Positions 18,661-28,139 of a stretch of DNA of 64,000 bases are shown in pieces. This DNA comes from Actinobacillus suis ATCC 33415. GTDB taxonomy: Bacteria > Pseudomonadota > Gammaproteobacteria > Enterobacterales > Pasteurellaceae. The translations under genes were made by a program, and so were the position numbers. The stretch is taken from the NCBI RefSeq assembly GCF_000739435.1, contig NZ_CP009159.1, forward strand, positions 2,378,501-2,442,500, in the 5' to 3' direction. Every line of letters begins with the position of its first letter. Within the stretch, counting starts at the first letter, position 1. The notes beneath the pieces were generated by a model. The model worked only from the letters and a program-made list of their open reading frames with translations. It searched no databases and was not told where the DNA came from.

Positions 18661-19509
18661 TTGCACAACACCATGCCTAAAATCTATATCGGTACCGGCG
18701 GTTATAGCGACACGGATTTGGTTGGGACGCTATATCCGCATGGTACGGCAAAAAGTGATTTTTTAACGATTTATAGTTGTCATTACGATACAGTTGAAAT
18801 CAATAGCACTTTTCATGCGCCTATTGGTGAGAAGGCATTACAAGGCATGGTGGAAAAGGCGGAGAAGCGGTTAAAATTTTCAGTAAAATTGCATCAAGAT
18901 TTTAGCCATAACCGCACTGCTACTGCTGAGCAGGCTCGCTATTTTTTGGCTGCTTTACAGCCGCTTATTGAGCAAAATTGTCTCGCAAATTTGTTTGTGC
19001 AATTTCCGCATACTTTTGACCGCACTCCAGCAAACCGCCTTTATCTTGCTCAACTTTGTCACTGGTTTGCCGATTTCCCGCTAGCAGTGGAATTTCGCCA
19101 CGCCAGTTGGCATATTCCACCTGTGTTTCAAACCTTTGCCAAACAGCCTAATCTGATTTGGTGTAATGTTGATTATCCACAGAATATCGGTTTGCCGGCG
19201 TTTCATTTTCAGAGTTTTCAGCGGACGGCTTATTTACGTTTACACGGACATAATCCCAACTGGTGGGAAGCGGATTCCGCCGCAGAACGACATGATTATC
19301 GCTATCGTGATGATGAGTTAAAACAACTAGCAGATGTGCTTTTTCAACAACGCCATACATTTGATACGCTTTATCTTTACTTCCAAAATACGACGAAAAG
19401 CCATTCTTTCTATAATATCGCTACACTGAAAGGTTATTTAGCTGAATTAGGATTTGAGGTAAAAACCGAGGTGAATGAACGTAGTGGAGAGCAAGGGAGT
19501 TTGTTTTAG
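18661..19509 (+). CDS. DUF72 family protein (YecE-like)
   Basis: A 282-residue protein of the DUF72/YecE family, a TIM-barrel-like fold of unknown function. Family marks include IYIGTGGYSD, YDTVEINSTFH, FSVKLHQDFSH, FPLAVEFRHASW and YLYFQNTTKSHS. The best start is TTG at 18661, because AAAGGAGA ends five bases before it; the ATG at 18673 is 12 bases further on. It lies 70 bases after hsdS and may be transcribed with it, but the family has no known link to restriction. Confidence 0.85.
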   Translation: MHNTMPKIYIGTGGYSDTDLVGTLYPHGTAKSDFLTIYSCHYDTVEINSTFHAPIGEKALQGMVEKAEKRLKFSVKLHQDFSHNRTATAEQARYFLAALQPLIEQNCLANLFVQFPHTFDRTPANRLYLAQLCHWFADFPLAVEFRHASWHIPPVFQTFAKQPNLIWCNVDYPQNIGLPAFHFQSFQRTAYLRLHGHNPNWWEADSAAERHDYRYRDDELKQLADVLFQQRHTFDTLYLYFQNTTKSHSFYNIATLKGYLAELGFEVKTEVNERSGEQGSLF

Positions 19510-19550
19510 TCGGTTTAGAAAAGTAAGGGCGTAGTCGCTAAAAATAAGAA

Positions 19551-19585
19551 ACCCGCACTTCAAGATAGAAATTTGAAGTGCGGGT
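19551..19585 (-). terminator. Terminator of the oxaloacetate decarboxylase operon
   Basis: A perfect 13-base stem (ACCCGCACTTCAA and its inverse) with a 9-base loop. On the minus strand it is followed by a T-rich stretch; it ends the leftward oad genes. Confidence 0.85.
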
Positions 19586-19598
19586 AATATGGAAGGTT

Positions 19599-20906
19599 TT
19601 ACATCATTGCCGCAATGTATTTTAACATTACGCCGGCCGCGATGGCTGAACCGATTACACCGGCTACGTTTGGTCCCATTGCGTGCATTAATAAGAAGTT
19701 TTGTTTGTCATATTCCAAACCGACTTTATTTGATACACGAGCTGCCATTGGTACGGCAGAGACACCGGCAGAACCGATAAGCGGGTTAATTTTGTTTTTG
19801 CTGAATTTATTCATCAATTTCGCCATTAATACACCGCTTGCTGTGCCGATACAGAACGCCACGATACCTAATAATAAAATACCGAGTGTTTGTGGTTGTA
19901 AGAATTTATCCGCCACTAATTTTGCACCGACCGATAAGCCAAGGAAAATCGTTACGATATTAATCAGCGCATTTTGTGCTGTATCATTCAAACGTTCCAC
20001 CACGCCACTGACACGCATTAAGTTACCGAAACAGAACATACCGAGTAATGGTGCCGCATCCGGCAGTAATAACGCCACAAGTAAGAGTAAGATAATCGGG
20101 AACAGAATTTTTTCTCGATTGCTTACCGTGCGTAACTGCACCATACGGATTTTGCGTTCGGCATCTGTGGTTAACGCTTTCATAATCGGCGGCTGAATCA
20201 ACGGCACTAACGCCATATAAGAGTAAGCCGCTACTGCAATCGCACCGAGTAATTCAGGCGCAAGTTTACTTGCCAGATAGATTGCAGTCGGGCCGTCCGC
20301 ACCACCGATAATCCCAATTGCTGCCGCTTGCGGTAGGGTAAAGTCAATAATACCTAACCAGTTCAAACCTAAAGCGCCGAGTACGGTTGCGAAAATACCG
20401 AATTGTGCCGCTGCACCTAATAAGAGTGTACGAGGGTTTGCGAGTAACGGGCCAAAATCCGTCATTGCTCCCACGCCCATAAAGATGATGAGTGGTGCAA
20501 CACCATACCCAATCGCCACTTTATAAAATAACGCTAACACACCGGCGGTATAGCCCATATCTCCGGCAATCACTTCCAACTCGTTTTGTACCGAAGGAGC
20601 AACTAATGCAATCGCTTCTTTAATGCTGTGTACATCCAAACTGGCACTATTTACTTTCGCCGCAATAATCGCTAGCTGTTCGGTTGTGCCGTGGTGCAAT
20701 AGATTATCTAAAGCAGTCATTGCCAAACCGGCTTCCGGAATGTTGGATAACAAACCGCCAAAACCGATTGGCAGTAAAAGGAGCGGTTCAAAGCCACGGG
20801 CAATCGCAAGCCAGAGCAATAGCAGACTTACCGCGATCATAATCGCTTGCCCTAGCTCCATATGCATAATGCCCATGCCCTGAAACAGAGCGATAATACT
20901 TTCCAT
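19599..20906 (-). CDS. oadB: Oxaloacetate decarboxylase sodium pump, beta subunit
   Basis: A 435-residue integral membrane subunit with about nine membrane helices. It decarboxylates the carboxybiotin held by OadA and couples this to sodium export. Family segments seen are [21 protein letters not shown] (pore helix with the key aspartate), [14 protein letters not shown] and the C-terminal [23 protein letters not shown]. It follows oadA by 16 bases. Confidence 0.95.
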   Translation of the reverse strand: MESIIALFQGMGIMHMELGQAIMIAVSLLLLWLAIARGFEPLLLLPIGFGGLLSNIPEAGLAMTALDNLLHHGTTEQLAIIAAKVNSASLDVHSIKEAIALVAPSVQNELEVIAGDMGYTAGVLALFYKVAIGYGVAPLIIFMGVGAMTDFGPLLANPRTLLLGAAAQFGIFATVLGALGLNWLGIIDFTLPQAAAIGIIGGADGPTAIYLASKLAPELLGAIAVAAYSYMALVPLIQPPIMKALTTDAERKIRMVQLRTVSNREKILFPIILLLLVALLLPDAAPLLGMFCFGNLMRVSGVVERLNDTAQNALINIVTIFLGLSVGAKLVADKFLQPQTLGILLLGIVAFCIGTASGVLMAKLMNKFSKNKINPLIGSAGVSAVPMAARVSNKVGLEYDKQNFLLMHAMGPNVAGVIGSAIAAGVMLKYIAAMM

Positions 20907-20922
20907 ATCAACTCCCTATCGT

Positions 20923-22725
20923 TTAAGCGAGATTCATTAATACTTGATCAACTGCAACGACATCACCTTGTTTTGCCGCAATGCCTTGGACTTTACCGGC
21001 TTTTGGTGCGCAAATTTGAGTTTCCATTTTCATTGCTTCAAGAATTAATAACACATCACCTTCCGCAACTTGTTGACCTTCGGTTACTTCAACTTTAAGA
21101 ATGTTACCTGCCATCGGTGCTTTGACTGGTTCAGCATTTGCACTGGTTGCTGCAGGAGCTGCAACTTGTGGTGCAGCGGTTGGGGCTGTTGGTGCAATAT
21201 TGGTAATATCTCCGCCTTCACTGACTTTCACCACAAAGGCTTTGCCTTCAAGTTCAACCGTATAAACTGCGGGGCCTGATTGTGGCTGTGCTTTTGGTGC
21301 TGCTGCCTGAGCAGGTTTAGCTGATTCTGCTGTCGGTGCCGGCTCAAAGGCAGCCGGATTATTACGGTTTTCTAGGAATTTCCAACCAACTTGTTGGAAT
21401 AACGCCACGATTAGCACGTCATCAATTGCATTTTCTGAGAGGGTAATGCCTTTTTCTTTAGCCTGTGCCGTTACTTCCGCTACCAATTTATCGATTTCAG
21501 GGGCAATATGATTTGCCGGACGATCAGTAATCGGTGCAGCACCTTCAAGTACACGTTCTTGTAACGCTTTATTAACCGGTGCAGGTGTACGACCGTATTC
21601 ACCTTTTAAAATACCGGCGGTTTCTTTAGCGATAGTTTTATAGCGTTCGCCCATTAACACGTTCATTACCGCTTGAGTACCGACAATTTGTGAGGTTGGC
21701 GTAACAAGCGGAATATTACCAAGATCTTCGCGTACACGTGGGATCTCTTGTAGTACAAGATCAAGTTTGTCACTTGCATTTTGTTGTTTTAACTGGCTTT
21801 CAAGGTTGGTTAGCATACCGCCCGGCACTTGTGCCACTAAAATACGGCTATCTACACCACGTAACTGACCTTCAAACTTCGCATATTTTTTACGAACGTC
21901 ACGGAAGTAAGCTGAGATTTTTTCAAGTTGAGGAATGTTCAAACCGGTGTCGTAAGGCGTACCTTGAAGCGTTGCCACGATGGATTCGGTTGCCGGATGA
22001 CCATAAGTACCGGACATTGAAGAAATAGAGGTATCTACACCATCAACACCAGCTTCAATCGCTTTTAATAACGCCATTTCCGCCATACCGGTGGTTGAGT
22101 GACAGTGTAAGTGAAGTTCTACGTCATAACGTTTTTTGATTTCGCTGACTAATTCATAAGCCGCCATTGGGGTTAAAATACCGGACATATCTTTGATAAC
22201 GAGAGAATCTACTCCGATTTCTAATAATTGTTCAGTTACGTCTAACCACGTTTGTAAGGTGTGTACCGGACTGGTGGTATAACTTAACGTACCTTGTGCA
22301 TGCCCACCGTGTTTTTTGACCGCTTGTAATGCCGCTTGCATATTGCGAGGGTCATTTAACGCATCAAACACACGGAACACATCCATCCCGTTGGTAACAC
22401 AACGTTCCACAAAGCGATCTACCACATCATCCGCATAATGACGGTAGCCTAATAAATTTTGTCCGCGTAATAACATTTGCAGTGGTGTATTTGGAATCGC
22501 TTTTTTCAACTCACGCAAACGTACCCAAGGATCTTCACCTAAAAAACGGATACAGCTATCAAAAGTCGCACCGCCCCATGCTTCTAAAGACCAATAGCCG
22601 ATTTTATCTAATTCAGCCGCAATCGGTAGCATATCGTCTAAACGTAGTCGTGTCGCAAACAAAGATTGGTGTGCATCACGTAAAACAACATCAGTAATTG
22701 CAATTTTTTTATTTTGAATAGTCAT
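20923..22725 (-). CDS. oadA: Oxaloacetate decarboxylase, alpha (biotin-carrier and carboxyltransferase) subunit
   Basis: A 600-residue soluble subunit that moves CO2 from oxaloacetate to biotin. It has the N-terminal carboxyltransferase barrel ([11 protein letters not shown] near residue 17; metal ligands in [10 protein letters not shown]), the conserved domain that binds OadG, an Ala/Pro-rich linker (about 470-530), and a biotinyl domain with EAMKMET, biotin on K566. It lies 15 bases after oadG. Confidence 0.96.
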   Translation of the reverse strand: MTIQNKKIAITDVVLRDAHQSLFATRLRLDDMLPIAAELDKIGYWSLEAWGGATFDSCIRFLGEDPWVRLRELKKAIPNTPLQMLLRGQNLLGYRHYADDVVDRFVERCVTNGMDVFRVFDALNDPRNMQAALQAVKKHGGHAQGTLSYTTSPVHTLQTWLDVTEQLLEIGVDSLVIKDMSGILTPMAAYELVSEIKKRYDVELHLHCHSTTGMAEMALLKAIEAGVDGVDTSISSMSGTYGHPATESIVATLQGTPYDTGLNIPQLEKISAYFRDVRKKYAKFEGQLRGVDSRILVAQVPGGMLTNLESQLKQQNASDKLDLVLQEIPRVREDLGNIPLVTPTSQIVGTQAVMNVLMGERYKTIAKETAGILKGEYGRTPAPVNKALQERVLEGAAPITDRPANHIAPEIDKLVAEVTAQAKEKGITLSENAIDDVLIVALFQQVGWKFLENRNNPAAFEPAPTAESAKPAQAAAPKAQPQSGPAVYTVELEGKAFVVKVSEGGDITNIAPTAPTAAPQVAAPAATSANAEPVKAPMAGNILKVEVTEGQQVAEGDVLLILEAMKMETQICAPKAGKVQGIAAKQGDVVAVDQVLMNLA

Positions 22726-22740
22726 GATAAAAATCCTCTA

Positions 22741-22998
22741 TTATTTTAATCCTTGTTGACGACGATGATGGGCAATAGCAGCCGCAATCACGGGGCGTAA
22801 ATGGTCTAAATTATCAGTTGGAACAGCGCTTGGCGTTGGTTTGGTTAGCGGAGCTGGAAGTGGTTCAGGAAAGAATTTATTGATTATCTTAGAGATAAAA
22901 CTAATTGCATAAATGAGTACGATCAGAAAAGTAAGCACAAAGCCCATTCCTGAAATCATTAAATTTATGCCTTCACTAAAAAGTTCTGCGTCTGTCAT
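22741..22998 (-). CDS. oadG: Oxaloacetate decarboxylase, gamma subunit
   Basis: A small 85-residue subunit with one membrane helix (about residues 13-36), a proline-rich linker and the C-terminal [16 protein letters not shown] segment, which binds zinc and docks OadA. It anchors the alpha subunit to the beta pump. First gene of the oadGAB operon. Confidence 0.93.
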   Translation of the reverse strand: MTDAELFSEGINLMISGMGFVLTFLIVLIYAISFISKIINKFFPEPLPAPLTKPTPSAVPTDNLDHLRPVIAAAIAHHRRQQGLK

Positions 22999-23116
22999 AA
23001 ATATATCCTTATTTGTATGATGTCATTTAAAGATAGGTAAGATCACACTTTTCTGCAAATGGTTTAGCCCAGAAATGCGGAGCAGTTCACAAATTTTTTC
23101 TTCATTTGATTAAGAT

Positions 23117-23166
23117 GCGGTTGAAATTGGAGAGTGTTTTGTAAGTTTTACTCCAAATTTAACCGC
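23117..23166. terminator. Uptake-signal hairpin between the DASS transporter and oadG
   Basis: GCGGTTGAAATTGGAG and CTCCAAATTTAACCGC pair at 14 of 16 positions across an 18-base loop. On the minus strand it comes after the transporter stop, so it may lower read-through into oadGAB. There is no long T-run. Confidence 0.5.
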
Positions 23167-23180
23167 TTATTTTATTTTCC

Positions 23181-24452
23181 TTATGGAAAAAATGGGAAGA
23201 AAATAGGCAGTAAAATTAAACTTACAATCGTAGATACGATAATGAGTGGTAAACCTGCTTTAACATAGTCCATAAATTTATAACCGCCAATTGATAATAC
23301 CATTGTGTTTGCTGGCATGCCGATTGGTGTTGCATAGGCACAGGAACTACCGATAACCGTTGCCATTAATACTGCTCGTGGATCAGCTCCTAAAGAACTC
23401 GCAATTGATAAACAAATCGGTGCGAGTAGTGCTACGGTCGCAGTATTTGACATAAAATTAGTCAGTACACAGCTAATGATAAAGACGGTAGTCAATAATG
23501 CAAATGGACTTGGATTTGAACCTAATAAACCAATGACAAAATTAGCAATATCTTTACCTGCCCCTGTACTGTTTAATGCAGTAGCAAGAGCTAAAGTACC
23601 ACCAAATAAGAAAATGACTTGACTGTCGATAGATGCATAGGCTTGTTTTTCGTTCATTACTCCTGTGACAACCAGTAATAATGCACCTACGCAAGCTGAT
23701 ATATAAAGCTTTATTCCTATTACATCTTCAAGTACCATTGCTAATAAGGTACCAACTAAGATGACAAGTGAAAGCCATTGTTTCCAAATGGGTACATCCA
23801 CAGCTTCTTTTTTATTGCCGTGTATAGAATTTTCGATACTTAAATTTTCTGCATTAGGTAAAAAACGATAACCTATTAGTACGAAGTACAGAATCCCAAT
23901 GATAAGAATAGGTAAACCAACCTTGGCATACTCAAAAAAACCAAATTTGAGATTTGCTTGTTCTAAAACACCTTGTGCAATTAAGTTACCGGGTGCACCG
24001 ATAAGTGATAAGTTACCGCCCATTGCCGCAGCAAAAACCAATGGCATTAACAGGCGTGAACGGGCAAAACCTGATTTGGTAGCAATACCTACGACAACAG
24101 GAATTAGAATAGCTGCCGTACCAGTATTGGATAATATACCGGACATTAGCCCTGTAACGAGCATTAAAACAATAGTGAGTTGGCGTTCTGTTTTGGCAAA
24201 TTTTGAAACTAAACCTCCGATTTTATTTGCCATACCTGTTTCAAACAATGCTCCACCAATGACAAACATTCCAACAAATAAAATCACATTACTATCTATA
24301 AAACCTAGAAAGGCTTCCTTCGGGCTCAGCACGCCAGTTAAAATTAAACCAATACAAACAATCATTGCGGTAACAGCGAGAGGTAATTTTTCCCATACAA
24401 ACATCACGACGGCGAAAAGTAAAAAGAGTAGCGTTATCGTACTTGCAGCCAT
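23181..24452 (-). CDS. DASS/SLC13-family dicarboxylate (probably L-tartrate) transporter
   Basis: A 423-residue membrane protein with roughly 11-12 helices of the divalent anion:sodium symporter family. Both halves carry the family repeat of substrate-site serine-asparagine-threonine motifs (SNTGTAAILIP and SNTATVALLAP) and the proline-bearing IGAPGNLIAQ / IGMPANTMVL. I chose the ATG at 24452 with GGAGG in front; the longer frame has no such site. It lies between ttdB and oadG, so L-tartrate uptake (perhaps against succinate) is the best guess. It is unlike E. coli TtdT in length. Confidence 0.85.
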   Translation of the reverse strand: MAASTITLLFLLFAVVMFVWEKLPLAVTAMIVCIGLILTGVLSPKEAFLGFIDSNVILFVGMFVIGGALFETGMANKIGGLVSKFAKTERQLTIVLMLVTGLMSGILSNTGTAAILIPVVVGIATKSGFARSRLLMPLVFAAAMGGNLSLIGAPGNLIAQGVLEQANLKFGFFEYAKVGLPILIIGILYFVLIGYRFLPNAENLSIENSIHGNKKEAVDVPIWKQWLSLVILVGTLLAMVLEDVIGIKLYISACVGALLLVVTGVMNEKQAYASIDSQVIFLFGGTLALATALNSTGAGKDIANFVIGLLGSNPSPFALLTTVFIISCVLTNFMSNTATVALLAPICLSIASSLGADPRAVLMATVIGSSCAYATPIGMPANTMVLSIGGYKFMDYVKAGLPLIIVSTIVSLILLPIFFPFFP

Positions 24453-24493
24453 AATTGCCTCCAAGAGTGAATTTCTGAATTTTGGGTATAAGA

Positions 24494-24530
24494 AACCCCA
24501 TACACACAAGTGTATGTATGGGGGGATTTT
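24494..24530. promoter_or_regulatory. Intercistronic hairpin between ttdB and the transporter gene
   Basis: CCCCATA (24496-24502) pairs with TATGGGG (24517-24523), and CACACA/TGTATG extends the stem with one mismatch. On the minus strand no T-run follows, so an mRNA stability or attenuation role is more likely than a full terminator. Confidence 0.5.
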
Positions 24531-24549
24531 TTTGATAAGACGTTATTTA

Positions 24550-25164
24550 CTATTTGATGAAATCAACGTGTTTGCAGATTTCTTCAATCGCTTTGTCTTT
24601 GCGTTCGTTGAAGATAACTTTATTTTCTTCAAAAATATTGCGACCGTGGGTATCAATAGACACAATTAACGGACCGAACTCTTTCACTTTGCATACCCAA
24701 AGCGTTTCAGGCATACCGAGGTCTTTCCATTGTGCATCAACAATTTCTTCTACACATTCAGCCGCCAATACTGCACAGCCAGCAGGGAATACACAATGTA
24801 ATGCTTTATAATCGCGACAGCCTTCCATTGTGCCTTGTCCCATACCGCCTTTACCAACGATTACCTTCACGCCGGTTTGCTTGATAAATTCTTTCTCGAA
24901 TTTTTCCATTCGCATTGAAGTAGTTGGACCGACCGAAACCATTTCATATTTATCATCACCAAGCGGTCGAATAATTGGACCTGCATGGAATATTGCACCA
25001 CCGTTGATATCCACTGGTAATTCACGTCCGTTATTGATTAAACGACGGTGTGCCACATCACGACAAGTGACGATATAACCGTTCAAATAAATGATGTCGC
25101 CAATGTTGATGTCTTCCAAGTCTTCTGCTTTGATTGGTGTGGTCAAGATTTTTTTGTCGCTCAT
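24550..25164 (-). CDS. ttdB: L(+)-tartrate dehydratase, beta subunit
   Basis: A 204-residue subunit of the oxygen-sensitive class I hydro-lyase that turns L-tartrate into oxaloacetate. It matches the E. coli TtdB pattern along its length: [56 protein letters not shown] and [14 protein letters not shown]. Its ATG overlaps the end of ttdA by 4 bases, so the two are translationally coupled. Confidence 0.94.
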   Translation of the reverse strand: MSDKKILTTPIKAEDLEDINIGDIIYLNGYIVTCRDVAHRRLINNGRELPVDINGGAIFHAGPIIRPLGDDKYEMVSVGPTTSMRMEKFEKEFIKQTGVKVIVGKGGMGQGTMEGCRDYKALHCVFPAGCAVLAAECVEEIVDAQWKDLGMPETLWVCKVKEFGPLIVSIDTHGRNIFEENKVIFNERKDKAIEEICKHVDFIK

Positions 25165-26063
25165 AGTGTCACCCCCGAATGTGAAGTAATGGTGTAGTTG
25201 AGGTCTTTATCGAAAATAATATGTCCTTTGCGGTGTGCCCAACAGCCCACATTTACACTTACACCGATAACTGACGGATGGCGAGCGGTATTTTCAATGT
25301 TTACCCCTAATACTGACATTCTACCCATTAAGCCTTGTGGACCTAAACCGATGCTATTGATTCCATCCTCTAATAGTTGCTCCATATAAGCTGCTTTTTC
25401 ATTTGAGTTACGTTCACCTAGAGGGCGGAATAATGCTTTTTTAGATTGTACTGCTGCAGTTTCAACGGAAGTTGCAATTCCTACACCAACTAATAATGGC
25501 GGACAGGCATTTAAACCGTAACTAGTCATCACATCCAACACAAATTTGGTTACACCTTCGTATCCTTCACCTGGCATAAGTACTTTGGCTTGTCCCGGTA
25601 ATGAGCAACCACCGCCTGCCATATAAGTATCTAATTCCAGTTTGTCACTGTCCGGTATAATTTCCCAAAATACACTTGGTGTGCCTTTACCTACGTTCAA
25701 ACCGGTATTATATTCATCAAAGGTTTCCACGCTGTTATGGCGTAACGGAGCTGTTTTAGTCGCTTGAATAACCGATTCTTTTAATAGTGCTTCAAGCTCA
25801 CCAATGTAAGGGAAATTAGCTCCGCATTTCACAAAAAATTGGATTACACCAGTGTCTTGGCAACTTGGACGATTTAATTTTTTGGCTAAACGTTGGTTAT
25901 CGAACATTGCACCGTAAATAATTTTTGGTAATTGTTCTTCCTCTTTCTTACGTAATTCTTCTAATTTTGCCATTACGTCGTCAGGTAATACTTTACCGGT
26001 AAAACCGACAAATTTAGCAATGGTATCAGTTAGATAACGTATGCCTTCTTCTTTTGTCATCAT
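25161..26063 (-). CDS. ttdA: L(+)-tartrate dehydratase, alpha subunit
   Basis: A 300-residue catalytic subunit carrying the [4Fe-4S] cluster. The three cluster cysteines lie in [17 protein letters not shown] and [10 protein letters not shown]. It follows E. coli TtdA closely (for example [16 protein letters not shown] and [15 protein letters not shown]), so tartrate rather than fumarate is the likely substrate. The protein starts with two methionines and either could be used. First gene of the leftward tartrate genes, divergent from a LysR regulator. Confidence 0.94.
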   Translation of the reverse strand: MMTKEEGIRYLTDTIAKFVGFTGKVLPDDVMAKLEELRKKEEEQLPKIIYGAMFDNQRLAKKLNRPSCQDTGVIQFFVKCGANFPYIGELEALLKESVIQATKTAPLRHNSVETFDEYNTGLNVGKGTPSVFWEIIPDSDKLELDTYMAGGGCSLPGQAKVLMPGEGYEGVTKFVLDVMTSYGLNACPPLLVGVGIATSVETAAVQSKKALFRPLGERNSNEKAAYMEQLLEDGINSIGLGPQGLMGRMSVLGVNIENTARHPSVIGVSVNVGCWAHRKGHIIFDKDLNYTITSHSGVTL

Positions 26064-26182
26064 AGATCACCCCATTTGGATTTGATTTGTTTAGCCTTTC
26101 TGCTTCCCACTAAATTAAACAAAGCTTTGATATGGCGAATAATACTGAAGAGGTATAAAATAAGTCCAATACGATTTTTTAC

Positions 26183-26207
26183 ATACTAGGTATAGGTAAA
26201 TACCTAT
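26183..26207. promoter_or_regulatory. LysR-type operator candidate in the ttdA / regulator intergenic region
   Basis: ATAGGTA-AA-TACCTAT (26192-26207) is a perfect 7-base inverted repeat. Directly left of it lies ATAC-TAG-GTAT. Stacked palindromes between a LysR gene and its divergent target are the usual binding site of that family. Confidence 0.6.
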
Positions 26208-26291
26208 GGAATGATAAGTGGTTGAATTTTATGAATTTTTTGCGAATCTTTGATAGAGTTTAACCATTTGTAAGCTAAAAAGAGGAAAAAA

Positions 26292-27224
26292 ATGGAGTTT
26301 CGGCAATTTAAATATGTATTAAAAGTGGCAGAAGAGCGTAATTTTTCCAATGCAGCGAAAAAATTATTCATTTCTCAACCATCATTGAGCCAATTTATTC
26401 AAAAAGTGGAAGAAGAGGTTGGTTCACCTTTGTTTGATCGTAGTGTTTCGCCGTTAAAATTAACTTATGTCGGGGAGCTTTATGTAGAAAAAGCTAAAGC
26501 AATAATAGATATTCAACACCAATTTGAGCAAAAAGTAGATGATATTTTGAATGTCAAACGTGGAAGAGTGACGATCGGTAGTACACCATTCCGTAGTGCT
26601 TACTTACTTTCGAGAGTATTGCCGCTTTTTAGCCAACAATATCCAAAAATTGATATATTTTTAAAAGAAGATAGTACCCGTAATTTAGAAGAAATGGTTA
26701 CACATGGATATGTTGATTGTGCTATTTCATTATTACCCGTCAACGAAAAATATTTTGATTATGAAATATTATTTGAAGAACGAATGTTGTTAGCAATCCC
26801 TCCGGAACATAGAATTGCTAAAGAACTAGGGTTAAAAGCCGGTGATCATTCTTTTAGTCAAAGAGTATGTTTAGAACAATTTAAACAGAGCCGTTTTATT
26901 AAAATGAATAAAAATCACAAATTACATGAGATGCTTATTAAGCAGTGTGAATTAGCCGGTTATGTACCTGAAATTGCATTGGAAACAGAAAGTATGACTA
27001 CGGCTCAAGCGTTAGCAGGAGCAGGGTTAGGTGTAGCATTATTACCTGAAACATTAGTGTCAAAAAATCATTTTGATAAAGAACCATGCTATGGAGAGCT
27101 AGATATACGTCGAACAGTTGTAATCATTTATCGTAAAAATAGTTATTTATCACGTGCGACACGTGCATTTATTCAGTCACTACGTGAATTGACCCAATGT
27201 CCGTTCTCATCCGAAAAAATGTAG
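26292..27224 (+). CDS. LysR-family regulator of the tartrate genes (TtdR-like)
   Basis: A 310-residue LysR-type regulator. The winged helix-turn-helix spans about residues 1-60 (ERNFSNAAKKLFISQPSLSQFIQKVEEEVG), and the periplasmic-binding-protein-like effector domain runs from about 90 to 295. It is divergent from ttdA, with 228 bases and a palindrome between, as in E. coli ttdR. Activation by tartrate is inferred. Its last 56 bases overlap the convergent ligase gene. Confidence 0.88.
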   Translation: MEFRQFKYVLKVAEERNFSNAAKKLFISQPSLSQFIQKVEEEVGSPLFDRSVSPLKLTYVGELYVEKAKAIIDIQHQFEQKVDDILNVKRGRVTIGSTPFRSAYLLSRVLPLFSQQYPKIDIFLKEDSTRNLEEMVTHGYVDCAISLLPVNEKYFDYEILFEERMLLAIPPEHRIAKELGLKAGDHSFSQRVCLEQFKQSRFIKMNKNHKLHEMLIKQCELAGYVPEIALETESMTTAQALAGAGLGVALLPETLVSKNHFDKEPCYGELDIRRTVVIIYRKNSYLSRATRAFIQSLRELTQCPFSSEKM

Positions 27225-28005
27225 CAAAACGTGGTTTCCCCTGTTTGGTAAGCCCCCGATATTTATAGGTAATCAAACTACCAATAGGCGGTGGATTTGC
27301 ACGATCTTTATCTTTAAAACCGGATCCGATACGGAAACGTCCACGCTGGTTTTCACAAGTGATTGCGCCCAGTTTATCGCGATATTTCCCTTTACCGTTA
27401 TGGTGAGCAATGACGGTACATTCTTCATCTAATACAGGTTTTAATTTGAGAATTTGTGCAGAACGTCCTTTTATATAAGCAGTATTCGGATTACGTACCA
27501 CAACGCCTTCGCCATGTTGGGCAAGTACTTGCTGATAGAATTGCATTAAATGGGCTTTATTTTGAATCGGAATCTGTTCAATGATTTGAATATAAGGGGT
27601 AGGGTGTTGTAAAAGATAATTTTTCAACTTGGCTAATCGCTCAAATAGATTACCTTGAGCATTTGGTACATCAAAAATATAGAATTTCAACTTATACCAG
27701 CCTTTAGGCTCACTGGCTCTGGTGATACTTGAGATTTCTTCAAATTTTCCTCTTTCGCTAAAAAGTTCTCCGTCAATCGCAAAAGGTGGGAAATCTTTAA
27801 TAAAATAGTCCGGAGGTGCAAGCGGATTACCTTGGCGGCTGATAAGTTGCTTGCCGTCCCAATAGCCCCGTACACCATCCAGTTTTTCGCTCATTACCCA
27901 GCCATTTATATCTTGATCTCGATATTGACCTAGTAACATCAAATCGGGTGTCTTGGCAAATAATGACGTACTGAAACATAAAAGTATAAAAAGGAGAGTT
28001 TTCAT
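27169..28005 (-). CDS. ligA: Periplasmic ATP-dependent DNA ligase (Lig E type)
   Basis: A 278-residue minimal ATP-dependent DNA ligase with an N-terminal signal peptide (hydrophobic residues 3-17, likely cut after LFA). The nucleotidyl-transfer motif is EKLDGVRG, catalytic lysine K41; motif III is AIDGELF, and motif IV is EGVVVRNP. The OB domain ends at GKPRFATFFRMR. H. influenzae has the same kind of ligase, beside its main NAD-dependent enzyme. The export signal in a naturally competent family suggests repair of nicked DNA in the periplasm. The final 18 codons overlap the LysR gene. Confidence 0.9.
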   Translation of the reverse strand: MKTLLFILLCFSTSLFAKTPDLMLLGQYRDQDINGWVMSEKLDGVRGYWDGKQLISRQGNPLAPPDYFIKDFPPFAIDGELFSERGKFEEISSITRASEPKGWYKLKFYIFDVPNAQGNLFERLAKLKNYLLQHPTPYIQIIEQIPIQNKAHLMQFYQQVLAQHGEGVVVRNPNTAYIKGRSAQILKLKPVLDEECTVIAHHNGKGKYRDKLGAITCENQRGRFRIGSGFKDKDRANPPPIGSLITYKYRGLTKQGKPRFATFFRMRTDIGSIHVVTE

Positions 28006-28053
28006 ATTCGTTACCTATTAAGAGAAGAGGTAAACCAATATATAGAGGATCTA

Positions 28054-28124
28054 ACAAGCGGTCTGATTTTAAGAAAATTTTTCCGATCAGGATCGCAAAA
28101 TTTTTATCAAAATAGACCGCTTGT
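28054..28124. terminator. Inverted uptake-signal pair upstream of the ligase gene
   Basis: ACAAGCGGTCT (28054-28064) and AGACCGCTTGT (28114-28124) face each other after the DUF5718-like gene. They may end its transcript before the ligase gene. Confidence 0.6.
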
Positions 28125-28139
28125 ATAGTGAGAAATTGA

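Noticed and set aside
19551..19585. Possible Haemophilus-type uptake signal in the oad terminator
   Set aside because: Sequence is AAGTGCGGG, one base off the core; explained as a terminator stem.
19615..20196. 193-codon frame opposite oadB, and similar frames opposite the FMN oxidoreductase and the DASS transporter
   Set aside because: Antisense frames to strongly conserved genes; no family likeness or start signals.
24494..24530. Reading the ttdB/transporter hairpin as a simple terminator
   Set aside because: The T-run is on the plus strand, while the genes run on the minus strand; kept only as an RNA structure.
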